From positions 118,443 to 182,442 of the forward strand of contig NZ_FXTJ01000010.1 in NCBI RefSeq assembly GCF_900182545.1: DNA of 64,000 nt, written 5' to 3'. The notes under the pieces were generated by a model. It worked only from the letters and a program-made list of their open reading frames with translations, was not told where the DNA came from and made no database searches. The position numbers were made by a program, and so were the translations under genes. Position 1 is the stretch's first letter; each line of letters opens with the position of its first letter. The stretch comes from Geodermatophilus aquaeductus (lineage in GTDB: Bacteria; Actinomycetota; Actinomycetes; Mycobacteriales; Geodermatophilaceae). Positions 24,162-33,030 of the stretch are shown one piece after another.

Positions 24162-25196
24162 TCAGAGCTCGGACCGCAGCACCGCGGCCGCCTGCGCCAG
24201 CGACCGCATCTTCCCGGCGGCCGACGCCCGCGGGAGGTACTTCAGCCCGCAGTCGCTGGAGAGCACCAGCCGGTCGACGTCGACGTGGTCCAGCGCCCGC
24301 CGCACCCGGTCGGCGACCGTCTCCGGGGTCTCGACCTCGGGGGTGGACAGGTCGAGGACGCCGAGCGCGATGCCCTTGCCCCGCAGGGGCCGCAGCGTCG
24401 TCGGGTCCAGGTGCGACTGCGCCGTCTCGACGGAGATGGTGTCGGCGGGGGTGTCGGCCAGCTCCGGCAGGAACGAGTAGCCCGCCGGCCGGTCGGAGAC
24501 CATCGCCGCGTAGCCGAAGCACAGGTGCACGTGCACCGGGCCGGCGGCGCCGGCGATGGCACGGGTCACGGCCTCGGCGCCGTGGCGGCGGGCCACCTCG
24601 GGGCGCGCCTGCAGCCAGGGCTCGTCCACCTGGACGACGTCGGCGCCGGCGGCGAACAGGTCGGCGATCTCCTCGCGGACGACGTCGGCGTAGGCCAGGG
24701 CCAGCGCGCGGTCGTCGCGGTAGTGCTCGTCCTGCGTCTGCTGCGCCATCGTGAACGGCCCGGGCACGGTGATCTTGACGGCGCGGTCGGTGTGCGCGCG
24801 GAGGAACCGGACGTCGTCGACCTGCACCGGCGCCGGCCGGCGGATCTCGCCGGTCACCCGCGGCACCGGGATGTCGATCCCCGAGCGGTTGCGCACCGTG
24901 CCGGGGTGCTCGAGGTCGAGGCCGTCGAGGGCCGTGGCGAAGTGGTTGGAGTAGGACTCCCGGCGGATCTCCCCGTCGGTCACCACGTCCAGGCCGGCCT
25001 CCTCCTGGGCGCGCACGGCCGCCAGCGTGGCGTCGTCCTGGGCCTCCTGCAGGAACTCCGGCGGGACGCGCCACAGCTCCCGGGCCCGGACCCGCGGCGG
25101 GAACCGGTGGCCCAGCCGCTCGCGGTCGATGAGCCAGTCCGGCTGGGGCAGGCTCCCCACGACCATCGTGGGCAGCGGGGGCAGCTGGGCCGGCAT
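24162..25196 (-). CDS. MetE C-terminal-like (cobalamin-independent methionine synthase family) protein
   Basis: This 344-residue protein corresponds to the catalytic barrel of MetE only, without the N-terminal duplicated half. It keeps the likely zinc ligands H224-x-C226, E257 and C316 and the LPTMVVGSLPQP opening. Stand-alone proteins of this type transfer methyl groups to or from thiols, or act as methionine synthases with other methyl donors. GAGGAGG precedes the ATG. The gene is followed after 23 nt by the DUF4440 gene. The methyl donor cannot be told from sequence. Confidence 0.8.
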   Translation of the reverse strand: MPAQLPPLPTMVVGSLPQPDWLIDRERLGHRFPPRVRARELWRVPPEFLQEAQDDATLAAVRAQEEAGLDVVTDGEIRRESYSNHFATALDGLDLEHPGTVRNRSGIDIPVPRVTGEIRRPAPVQVDDVRFLRAHTDRAVKITVPGPFTMAQQTQDEHYRDDRALALAYADVVREEIADLFAAGADVVQVDEPWLQARPEVARRHGAEAVTRAIAGAAGPVHVHLCFGYAAMVSDRPAGYSFLPELADTPADTISVETAQSHLDPTTLRPLRGKGIALGVLDLSTPEVETPETVADRVRRALDHVDVDRLVLSSDCGLKYLPRASAAGKMRSLAQAAAVLRSEL

Positions 25197-25298
25197 GGGG
25201 GTCCTCCTCGGGCGGGCGCGGCGGCTCGGGTCGCCGCTCGGGTGCGCGTCGTCCCGGAGCCTTGCAGTCCCGAGCGGACCGCGGGTGGCGCGGTCGGC

Positions 25299-26669
25299 TC
25301 AGCCGACCACCCAGGTGTCCTTGCCGCCACCGCCCTGGGAGGCGTTGACCACCAGCTCGCCCTCGGTCAGGGACACCCGGGTGAAGCCACCCGGCAGCAC
25401 GACGGTCCCCTCGTCGGTGCAGAACGCGTACGGCCGGTAGTCCACGTGCCGGGGCACGAGCGCGCCGTCGACGACGGTCGGGTGCGTCGACAGCGCGACC
25501 GGCTCCTGCGCGATCCACCCACCCGGCTCGGCCAGGACGGCGGCGCGGGCGCGCTCGAGCTGCCGCTCATCGGCCCGCGGGCCGATGAGCACCCCGTGCC
25601 CGCCGGAGCCCGACCGCGGCTTGAGCACCAGCTCGGGCAGCCGGTCGAGCGCGGCCCGGCACTGCGCGGGGTCGCCGAGGTCGTAGGCCGGCTGCGAGCG
25701 CAGCCGCGGCTCCTCGCCGAGGAAGAAGCGGACCAGGTCCTCGACGTAGGGGAAGGTGCGCTTGTCGTCGGCGACGCCGGTGCCGAAGGCGTTCACCACG
25801 GTCACCGTGCCGGCGCGCAGCGGGCCCAGCAGCAGCTCGCCCAGCTCGTTCGGCCGGCCGTCGTCGTCGGACAGCCGCTCCTCGCTGGTGCGCCGCCAGA
25901 GCAGGTCCACCCGGCGCCCGTCCGGCAGCACCAGGTCCTCGCCGCGGACGGCCAGCTCCGAGGGGAGCACGACCGGCGCGCCGACCATCTCGCCGAGCCG
26001 GTCGATCTCCCAGGCCACCGCGCTGCGCGGCCCGTCCCCGAGCACCGCCACCACCGGGTCCGCGAGGTCCGTGGCGTCGGCGAGCATCCGCCGCATCGCC
26101 GCGACGGCGGCCTCCCGCACCGGTACCGGACCGGGCCGCACGCCCAGCCGGGGTGCCACCAGCTCCCGCGCGGCCAGGGCGTAGGCCAGCAGCGTCGGTG
26201 TCCGCACGTTGTCCTCGAGGACGACGAGCCGCCCGTCGGCACCGCGGACGAGGTCGGGCCCGGCCATGCCGATCCAGCGGCGCGGCGCCGGCAGGTCGGG
26301 GGCGAGGTGGCGGTTGGTGTCGAGCACCGCGGCCGGGACCACGCCGGCGCGGACGGCCTCGCGCGGGCCGTGCGCGTCGGCGACGAACGCCTCCAGCGCG
26401 CGCAGCCGCTGGTCCAGGCCGGCGGCCACCCCCTCCCACTCGGCGCGCTCCAGGACGCGCGGCACCGGGTCGACGGTGAACAGGTGCTGCTCCTCGGCGG
26501 GCCCGTGCCGCAGGTCGAGGTCGGCGGCCCCGCGGGCGACGTCGGCGGCCAGCGCGGCGGGCCCGTACGCGCGGACGGCGGCCAGCGCCGCGGCCGCGTG
26601 CGGCCGGTCGCCGCCGTCGGGCAGCAGCGCCTCGTCGAGGCTCCGGGCCGGGGCCGTCCCGGTGCTCAC
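25299..26669 (-). CDS. Circularly permuted ATP-grasp protein
   Basis: This 456-residue protein fits the CP-ATP-grasp family (DUF404/407 type). It has DTNRHLAPDLPAPRRW, VLEDNVRTPTLLAYAL, DLLWRRTSEERL, and the nucleotide-binding loop LVLKPRSGSGGHGVLIGP, followed by SLTEGELVVNASQGGGGKDTW. Members ligate or phosphorylate small peptides or polyamines, often beside an alpha-E domain protein, which is absent here. Its GTG start overlaps the stop of the upstream ATP-grasp gene by 4 nt, so both are translated together. Confidence 0.8.
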   Translation of the reverse strand: MSTGTAPARSLDEALLPDGGDRPHAAAALAAVRAYGPAALAADVARGAADLDLRHGPAEEQHLFTVDPVPRVLERAEWEGVAAGLDQRLRALEAFVADAHGPREAVRAGVVPAAVLDTNRHLAPDLPAPRRWIGMAGPDLVRGADGRLVVLEDNVRTPTLLAYALAARELVAPRLGVRPGPVPVREAAVAAMRRMLADATDLADPVVAVLGDGPRSAVAWEIDRLGEMVGAPVVLPSELAVRGEDLVLPDGRRVDLLWRRTSEERLSDDDGRPNELGELLLGPLRAGTVTVVNAFGTGVADDKRTFPYVEDLVRFFLGEEPRLRSQPAYDLGDPAQCRAALDRLPELVLKPRSGSGGHGVLIGPRADERQLERARAAVLAEPGGWIAQEPVALSTHPTVVDGALVPRHVDYRPYAFCTDEGTVVLPGGFTRVSLTEGELVVNASQGGGGKDTWVVG

Positions 26670-27553
26670 GCGGCGGCCGCCGCGCGCTCCGCGGCCGCGC
26701 GCTCCGCCGCGGCCAGGGCGGCCCGGGCCACCCACCGGCCCTGCTGCGGATCGGTGACGTCGAATCCGAAGGGTGCGTTGGCCTCCAGCGCGAGCAGCCG
26801 GCCGTCCGGCTCGACGAGCACGTCGACGCCCATCAGCCCGCCCCCGAGCGAGGCGACCATCCGTTGCGCGAGCTGCGCCATCTCCGGCGGCGCCTCGTAC
26901 ACCCGCGGGTACACGGTGCCGTGGGTGACCAGCGCGCCCTCCTCCCGGGACTTCTCGTAGACCAGGGAGGTGGCGGTGGGCGTGGCGAAGACCCGCGCGC
27001 AGGCCGGATCGGCGATCCACTCCTGCAGCAGCGACGTGCCGCGCCGGTGGCCGCCGGCCGCCTCGTGCTCCCGCCAGCCGGCCTCGACCTCGCGGGCGGC
27101 GTCGAGGTCGCCGACCAGCTCGATGTAGCGGGCGCCGTCGCCCAGCGAGGGCTTGAGCACCATCTGCCGCCCCGGCATCGGCCACTCCCGGACCCGGGCG
27201 AGGTCCCACGCGGCCGGCTGCGGCACACCGGCCGCGGCCCACACGGCGTGGGTCACGAGCTTGTCGGCGGAGGCGACCAGCGAGGCGACGGGGTTGAGCA
27301 GGGGCACGCCGGCCGCCTCGAGCAGGACGGCCAGGGCGAAGGTCGACGCGTAGGCGACCACCTCCTCGACCAGCACGTGCGCGATCGCCAGGTCGTAACG
27401 GCCCGGGGGCGGGCCGCTGACCGGCCAGTCGGCCGGCACCCGGGCCAGCCGCTCGACCTCCGCGCCCTGCTCCTCCAGCGCCCGCACCCAGGCGGCCGCG
27501 TAGCCGGCGTCCTCGTACCAGTCCTCGTCGGTGATCACCAGCAGCACGCGCAC
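26666..27553 (-). CDS. RimK/glutathione-synthetase-like ATP-grasp ligase
   Basis: This 295-residue protein shows a pre-ATP-grasp Rossmann domain (VRVLLVITDEDWYEDAGYA), the ATP-grasp lysine in RQMVLKPSLGDGARYIEL, and the metal-binding end GVDVLVEPDGRLLALEANAPFGF. It would form a carboxylate-amine bond through an acyl-phosphate. The GTG at 27553 marks where homology begins. The last 20 residues are an Ala/Arg/Glu repeat. Pairing with a circularly permuted ATP-grasp gene suggests a two-step synthesis of a small peptide or amide, which is inference. Confidence 0.78.
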   Translation of the reverse strand: MRVLLVITDEDWYEDAGYAAAWVRALEEQGAEVERLARVPADWPVSGPPPGRYDLAIAHVLVEEVVAYASTFALAVLLEAAGVPLLNPVASLVASADKLVTHAVWAAAGVPQPAAWDLARVREWPMPGRQMVLKPSLGDGARYIELVGDLDAAREVEAGWREHEAAGGHRRGTSLLQEWIADPACARVFATPTATSLVYEKSREEGALVTHGTVYPRVYEAPPEMAQLAQRMVASLGGGLMGVDVLVEPDGRLLALEANAPFGFDVTDPQQGRWVARAALAAAERAAAERAAAAA

Positions 27554-27649
27554 GGCGGTCCTGTGCCCCTCTTCCGGGCCCGTCGAACCACCCGCCCGTC
27601 GTAGCACGGACGCAACACGCGGATCACCCCGGCGGACACGGACCGGCCC

Positions 27650-27655
27650 TACCGT
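27650..27655 (+). promoter_or_regulatory. -10 element of leaderless esterase transcript
   Basis: TACCGT lies 8 nt before the ATG at 27664 with no ribosome-binding site between them. Confidence 0.5.
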
Positions 27656-27663
27656 GCGAGCGC

Positions 27664-29640
27664 ATGACGCAGGTGGTGCCGGGGAGCCGGTCCCGGGACG
27701 GGCATCCCGGCCGCTCTGCCGTGGCGCGCCGGCGGCGCTACACCGCCGAGCTGGCCGGGGTGCTGCCGCCGAGCGAGCCGTTCGAGACGTGGCTGGCGGC
27801 CGGCGGCGGCCTGGCGCCGGACTTCGCCCGGCTGCCGGCGCGCACCGGCCTGTGGTCGCCGGTCGAGGGCCTGGCGGGAGCCGACGGGTGGCCGGCCCGG
27901 CGTGCGGTGCTGCGGGCGCGCTGGCGGCGGTGGCTGACCGGGGACCTGCCGCCGGCCCCGCGCCGCACGCCCGCGCGCGTCGGGCAGGTGCGGACGGCGG
28001 GCGGCGTGGAGGTCCGCGAGCTCGTCGTCGGCGGGGGCTGGTCGGTGCGGGCGCGGCTGCTGCTGCCGGTGCCCGCGGCGGGCGTGCGGCACGACGTGCC
28101 GATCTACCTGCTGCAGTCCAGCCACGGTCCCTGGGCGGAGGCGGCCCTGGCCCGCGGATGGGGCGCCTGCCTGGTCTCGGCCGCCGACGGCGACGACGAC
28201 ACCGAGGCCGTCGAGCGGGCCTTCCCGTCGGTGGTCGCCGGCCGCCTGGCCTGGCGGGCGTGGGCGCTGTCCCGGGTGCTCGACGCCCTGCAGGAGCAGC
28301 CCGGGGTGGACGCCCGCCGGGTGCTGGTCGGTGGGCACAGCCGCAACGGCAAGACCGCGCTGCTGGCCGCCGCCTTCGACGACCGGTTCGCCGGCGTCGT
28401 CTCCAGCTCCAGCGGCGTGCTCGGCGCCATCCCCGCCCGGCTGTGCACCGACCGGCACTTCGGCGAGGGGGTGGAGCTGCTCACCCGGCACTACCCCGGC
28501 TGGTACCACCCGGGCCTGCGCTGGTTCGCCGGGCGGGAGCACCGGCTGCCCACCGACGCCCACGAGCTGCTCGCGCTGGCCGCCCCGCGGCCGGTCCTGG
28601 TCTCGGTGGCGGTGGAGGACCCGGTCGAGCGCGTCCCGGCCGCCCGCGCCGCGGTCGACGCCGCCCGCGAGGCCTTCGCCCTGCTCGGCCGGGGAGACGC
28701 CCTGGAGCTCGCGCTGCGCCCGGGCGGGCACCGGGCCGACGAGTCCGCGGTGGCCGCCCAGCTGGACTGGGCGCAGTCGGTGCTCGGCGGCTCGCCCCGC
28801 CGTCCCGGCCGCGCGCCGGTGGCGCCGTCGCCGGTCCCGTGGCCGGCCGACCTCGTGCGGCCGGGTCCGCGACCCGTCCGCGGCGCCGAGCTGCGCGCCG
28901 CCGTCCGCGCCGCCCTGGGCCCGGCGACGAGGGCTCCCGGCGGCCCGCCGGCCGCGGGGGAGGGGCCGCCGGCCACCCCGGACGGCGTCGCGGTCACCCT
29001 GCTGCGCCCGGAGGACAGGGGTCGCGGCCGTGGGCTGGTGCTCTGGCTCGGCCCGCCGTGCGCGGCCACCGGGTGGCGGGCCGGGTACGAGCAGGCCGAG
29101 CCGCTCCCGGCGCTGCTGGCCGCCGCCGGCTGGGTGGTCGCCTGCCACGACCCGGTCGGTAGCGGCGCGCGGCACGGCGAGCACCCCGGGCCGGGCTCCT
29201 CGCCGCTGGGCCGGATGACCGCCGACGCGGCCGCCGTGACCGCCGTCGCGGCGGCGGCCACCGGGCACGACCGCGCGTGGGTCGCCGCCTACGGCACCGG
29301 GGCGCTGGTGGCGCTGCACCTGTCCGCCCTGGGCGCCGGACCGCGGGACGTGCCGCTGGCCGGTGCGGTGCTGGCCGCCCCCACCTGCGGCGAGCCGCTG
29401 CTGCGGGCCCGGCCCGGCTACACCCTCGCCGACCTGCTCGCCACGACGGCGGACCGCCCGGCGGTCGTGCTCGACCCCGCCTGGGACCCCGAGGCGCCGC
29501 CCGGTGCGGTGGCCGCCGCCTGCCGCGCCGCCGGCGTGCCGCGGGTGCCGCTCGCCGACTGGCACCGGCTCTCCGGCGCCACCCGGACGGCGATGCTCGA
29601 CTGGCTCGACGAGCACGGTCCCCGGCGGGGTTCCCCCTAG
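27664..29640 (+). CDS. Two-domain CE15-like esterase with degenerate second hydrolase domain
   Basis: This 658-residue protein has an N-terminal domain resembling carbohydrate esterase family 15 (glucuronoyl esterase): Ser226 in GGHSRNGKTALLAA, the downstream SSSSG loop, RWFAGREHRLPTDAHELLAL with His300, and LAAPRPVLVSVA. After a Pro-rich linker (about 375-440) a second alpha/beta-hydrolase-like domain follows. Its nucleophile elbow reads AAYGTGALVALH, without a serine, so it is probably inactive. No signal peptide is seen, which is odd for an enzyme acting on plant cell walls, so an intracellular ester substrate is possible. Confidence 0.72.
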   Translation: MTQVVPGSRSRDGHPGRSAVARRRRYTAELAGVLPPSEPFETWLAAGGGLAPDFARLPARTGLWSPVEGLAGADGWPARRAVLRARWRRWLTGDLPPAPRRTPARVGQVRTAGGVEVRELVVGGGWSVRARLLLPVPAAGVRHDVPIYLLQSSHGPWAEAALARGWGACLVSAADGDDDTEAVERAFPSVVAGRLAWRAWALSRVLDALQEQPGVDARRVLVGGHSRNGKTALLAAAFDDRFAGVVSSSSGVLGAIPARLCTDRHFGEGVELLTRHYPGWYHPGLRWFAGREHRLPTDAHELLALAAPRPVLVSVAVEDPVERVPAARAAVDAAREAFALLGRGDALELALRPGGHRADESAVAAQLDWAQSVLGGSPRRPGRAPVAPSPVPWPADLVRPGPRPVRGAELRAAVRAALGPATRAPGGPPAAGEGPPATPDGVAVTLLRPEDRGRGRGLVLWLGPPCAATGWRAGYEQAEPLPALLAAAGWVVACHDPVGSGARHGEHPGPGSSPLGRMTADAAAVTAVAAAATGHDRAWVAAYGTGALVALHLSALGAGPRDVPLAGAVLAAPTCGEPLLRARPGYTLADLLATTADRPAVVLDPAWDPEAPPGAVAAACRAAGVPRVPLADWHRLSGATRTAMLDWLDEHGPRRGSP

Positions 29641-29674
29641 GCTCGCGCCACAGGACCCGGACCGGGGAGGCCAG

Positions 29675-30820
29675 GTGGGCGCGTTCGACCTCGCCGTCCC
29701 GCGGCGGGTGCTGTTCGGTCCCGGGCGCGCCGGCGAGCTCGCCGACCTGCTCCCGGCCCTCGGGCGGCGGGTGCTGCTGTGCGCCGGACGCGACCCCTCG
29801 CGCGCCCTGTCGCTGCTCGGGGACGTCGAGCCGGTCGCCGTCGTGTCGGTCCCGCGCGAGCCGACGGTCGAGCTCGTGCGGGCGGCGACCCGGGAGGCGC
29901 GGGACGCCGGCGTCGACGTCGTCCTCGCGATCGGGGGCGGCAGCGTGCTGGACACGGGCAAGGCCGTCGCCGCCCTGCTGGGCAACGGCACCGACCCCCT
30001 CGACCACCTGGAGGTCGTCGGCCGCGGGCTGCCCGTCGAGCGGCCCGCCCTGCCCTGCGTCGCGGTCCCCACGACGGCGGGCACCGGCGCGGAGGTGACC
30101 GCGAACGCGGTGCTCGCCTCCCCGGAGCACGGCCTCAAGGCGAGCATCCGCGGCCCGCACCTGCTGGCGGCGGTCGCCCTGGTCGACCCGCTGCTCACGC
30201 TGAGCTGCCCGCCGGAGGTCACCGCCAGCAGCGGGCTGGACGCGCTCACGCAGTGCCTGGAGCCCTACGTCTCGCCGCAGGCCAACCCGGCCACCGACGC
30301 CGTCGCCGCCGCCGGGCTGCGGCGGGGTGCGCGGGCGCTGCGCACCGCCTACGAGGACGGCGGGGACCGCGCGGCCCGCGAGGAGATGGCGCTGTGCAGC
30401 CTGTTCGGCGGCATCGCGCTGGCCAACGCGAAGCTCGGGGCGGTGCACGGCGTCGCCGGCGTCGTCGGCGGCATGGTCGACGCGCCGCACGGTGCGGTGT
30501 GCGCCGCGCTGCTGGCGCCGGTGGTCGAGGCGAACGTCCGTGCGCTGCGGGAGCGCGAGCCGGGCTCGCCCGCGCTGGGCCGCTACGCCGAGGTCGCCCG
30601 GCTGCTGACCGGCCGGGACGACGCCGCCGTCGAGGACGCCGTCGACTGGCTGCGGAAGACGGTGGCCGCGCTCGGCGTGCCGCCCCTGGGGGCGGTCGGA
30701 CTCCGGCCGGCGCAGCACGCCGAGGTCGCCGCGAAGGCCGCCCGCTCGAGCAGCATGCGGGGCAACCCGGTGTCCCTTCTCGACGACGACCTGCTGGCGG
30801 TGCTGCGCGCGGCGTCGTGA
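29675..30820 (+). CDS. Iron-containing alcohol dehydrogenase
   Basis: This 381-residue Fe-ADH has the NAD-binding GGGSVLDTGKAVA and PTTAGTGAEVT segments, and metal ligands in SGLDALTQCLEPYVS (Asp kept, usual His replaced by Gln as in one common subfamily), AKLGAVHGVAG and DAPHGAVCA. It would interconvert an alcohol and aldehyde or ketone with NAD(P). GGGGAGG precedes the GTG at 29675. It lies 34 nt after the CE15-like gene and is probably co-transcribed. Confidence 0.87.
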   Translation: MGAFDLAVPRRVLFGPGRAGELADLLPALGRRVLLCAGRDPSRALSLLGDVEPVAVVSVPREPTVELVRAATREARDAGVDVVLAIGGGSVLDTGKAVAALLGNGTDPLDHLEVVGRGLPVERPALPCVAVPTTAGTGAEVTANAVLASPEHGLKASIRGPHLLAAVALVDPLLTLSCPPEVTASSGLDALTQCLEPYVSPQANPATDAVAAAGLRRGARALRTAYEDGGDRAAREEMALCSLFGGIALANAKLGAVHGVAGVVGGMVDAPHGAVCAALLAPVVEANVRALREREPGSPALGRYAEVARLLTGRDDAAVEDAVDWLRKTVAALGVPPLGAVGLRPAQHAEVAAKAARSSSMRGNPVSLLDDDLLAVLRAAS

Positions 30821-30838
30821 CGACGCGGCACCCGGGGC

Positions 30839-32896
30839 TCACGACCTCCAGCCGGCGGGCGCCCGGGGGTCGGGGAGGTAGGCGCAGTACGTGCCGGTGC
30901 GGATGGTGCGGTCGAGGTGCTCGCCGAGCGGGGGATGGTGCTCGGCGATGCGGGCCATGGCCTGGCGGACGGCGCGGGTCACCGCGGCCCGCGCGCGCTC
31001 GGACGTCGACGCGGCCCGCCGGTGCCGACCGCCCAGGCCGTACGCCCCGGCGAGCTCGCGGAGGAGGAAGTCGCGCTCCGTGTCGGCCTGGGTGGCCCGC
31101 TGCGCGTCCCCGCTCGCGTGGGCCTGCTCGAGGTCGTCGTCGATCTCGGCGAGGCGTCTGCGGTAGGCGGCCTTGGCCTGCGCGTCGAGCACCTCGCCCG
31201 CGTCGCCGGGAGCCAGGGGCGCTGCACTCCCGGTGCCCGGCGCCCCGGGAGAGCGCTCGGCGGCGACCAGGTCCAGGACGTGGTGCTCCCGGCCCGGATC
31301 GGCGAGGAGCCGCGCGAGGTACCGCATGCCCTTGAGGTCGCGCACGAGGACGCTGCGTCCGCCGAAGACCACGGACCAGTAGTCGCCCTCGCGGTGGAAG
31401 ACGCTCACGCGCTCGACCGGCTGCTCGTCCCGGGGACCGGGACCCGCGGCGTCGACCGGTGGGTCCGGGGCAGGCGACCCGCGGATCCCCTCGAGGATCC
31501 TGCGGGCCGCGTCGCGCTCCAGGCCGGCCCGGTGCCCGGCGCCGCCGGCCGCACAGGCCTCGGCGAGGTCCATGCGGGCGCGGGCCGCCTCGTACGGGGC
31601 ACCGACCTCGTTCCACAGGCTCACGGCCCGGGACAGGGACTCCTCCGCGCCGCCGGGATCGCCGTCCGCGAGCCGCACCCTGCCCCGGGCGAGTGCGGCG
31701 TCCGCGGCCAGGGCGTTGGTGCCGAACCGGGCGGCGGTGGCCTCCAGCTCCGCGGCGGCCGACCGGGCCCGGCCGAGGTCGCCGGCGACGATCTCGATCT
31801 CCACCTGCGCACCGAGCAGCGGCGCGCGCTGGAGGGCGGTGTCCGGCGGCCGCTCCTTCGAGGGCACCCGGCTGGGGCGCTCCAGGGCGTCCCGCACGGA
31901 GGCGGCCGCGGTGGCCACGTCTCCCTGGGCCAGCCGCACGAGCGCGAGACCGGGTTCGGGGTCCCACCCGGCACGGTGCGCGGCCAGGAGGGCCTCCTCG
32001 GCGCCGGCGACGTCGCCCTTGTGCAGGCGGATCCGGCCGAGTTCGTCGAGGGGCCACCCGAGTTCGCGCCGCAGGTAGGGGCGCAGCTCCTCGCACGCGG
32101 TGAGGACCTCGGCCTCGGCGTCGTCGCACGACCCGCGGAGCCGGAGGATCTCGGCGCGGTGCACGCGGCACCGACCGTGCAGGCTCCCGATCGCGTTGGT
32201 CCGGCACCACCGTTCCATGGCCTCCGTCCACTGCTCGGCGACGTCGTACTGGGCGAGGCCCTGCAGCGCACAGACGAGCTCGCAGTAGACGACCCCGGTC
32301 GAGAGCGGATCGAGGTCCCCGGAGACGGTCGCCAGCCCGGCCCGGTCGAGCAGGGCCAGGCCCTGCTGCACGTCGCCGTCCAGGATCAGCAGCCGGGCCT
32401 CCGCGACCCGGCCGATGGCGCAGGCGGCGGGGTCGCAGGCCGAGCCCACCTCGATGGCCTGGCGGGCCCACGGCCGGGCGCCGGGTGCGTCGCCGGTCAG
32501 CATGCGCTCGTAGGCGCGGACGACCCCCAGCCACGCGTGTGCCGGCGTCTGGCCTCCCTCGGGGAGGAGGGCCTCCGCTCGCGCCAGCCAGCCCCGCACC
32601 GGGGCCATGAGCGCGGTGTCGAAGAGCAGGTGCATCGCGACGCGGACCGCCGCCCCCGCGGCCGCGACCGGGTTCCCGGACCGCATGCCGGCGGCGTGGG
32701 CGCGTTCCCACGCCTCGATGGTGACGTCGAGGTGGCCGGCCGCGTAGGCGACCTCACCGAGCAGCGGCAGGTCGCCGGGGTCGAGGGAACCGTCCGCGTC
32801 CGCTCCCACGAGCAGGTCGAAGGCCTGCTGCCAGTCGCCCCGGGCGGCCGCGGCCCGTGCGCGCTCGACGGCACCGGGCCCGGCGTCGTCGTCCAT
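30839..32896 (-). CDS. TPR regulator-like protein with conserved C-terminal domain, no LuxR HTH
   Basis: This 685-residue protein is made of TPR-like helical repeats (about 1-480) followed by a C-terminal region starting near residue 497. The region includes GDYWSVVFGGRSVLVRDLKG, LARLLADPGREHHVLDLV, a coiled-coil segment and an end (ARAAVTRAVRQAMARIAEHH, then HLDRTIRTGTYCAYLP) that I know from other actinobacterial signalling proteins. The TPR part resembles the LuxR protein at 58644 closely in layout (IVYCELVCALQGL versus IVYCAVILECLQL), but no LuxR HTH is present. GGGGAGG precedes the ATG. It is divergent from the hydrolase gene at 33031. Confidence 0.7.
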   Translation of the reverse strand: MDDDAGPGAVERARAAAARGDWQQAFDLLVGADADGSLDPGDLPLLGEVAYAAGHLDVTIEAWERAHAAGMRSGNPVAAAGAAVRVAMHLLFDTALMAPVRGWLARAEALLPEGGQTPAHAWLGVVRAYERMLTGDAPGARPWARQAIEVGSACDPAACAIGRVAEARLLILDGDVQQGLALLDRAGLATVSGDLDPLSTGVVYCELVCALQGLAQYDVAEQWTEAMERWCRTNAIGSLHGRCRVHRAEILRLRGSCDDAEAEVLTACEELRPYLRRELGWPLDELGRIRLHKGDVAGAEEALLAAHRAGWDPEPGLALVRLAQGDVATAAASVRDALERPSRVPSKERPPDTALQRAPLLGAQVEIEIVAGDLGRARSAAAELEATAARFGTNALAADAALARGRVRLADGDPGGAEESLSRAVSLWNEVGAPYEAARARMDLAEACAAGGAGHRAGLERDAARRILEGIRGSPAPDPPVDAAGPGPRDEQPVERVSVFHREGDYWSVVFGGRSVLVRDLKGMRYLARLLADPGREHHVLDLVAAERSPGAPGTGSAAPLAPGDAGEVLDAQAKAAYRRRLAEIDDDLEQAHASGDAQRATQADTERDFLLRELAGAYGLGGRHRRAASTSERARAAVTRAVRQAMARIAEHHPPLGEHLDRTIRTGTYCAYLPDPRAPAGWRS

Positions 32897-32939
32897 CGCT
32901 CGCCTCCCCAGCCGTTGCCGGCGGGAGCCCGGGTCCCGC

Positions 32940-32967
32940 CCGTAACCGCGGGGCTCACCGCCGTAAC
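32940..32967. repeat. CCGTAAC direct repeats in divergent promoter region
   Basis: CCGTAAC occurs at 32940-32946 and 32961-32967, exactly 21 bp or two helical turns apart, between the TPR-regulator gene and the divergent alpha/beta-hydrolase gene. The region is locally less GC-rich. Same-face tandem sites suggest an operator, and the regulator is unknown. Confidence 0.4.
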
Positions 32968-33030
32968 TGTCCTTCTTCCGCCTCCCGGGTGGGGGCTCCC
33001 CGTCCCCGCGAGAACTCCCGAGGAGGAGCC

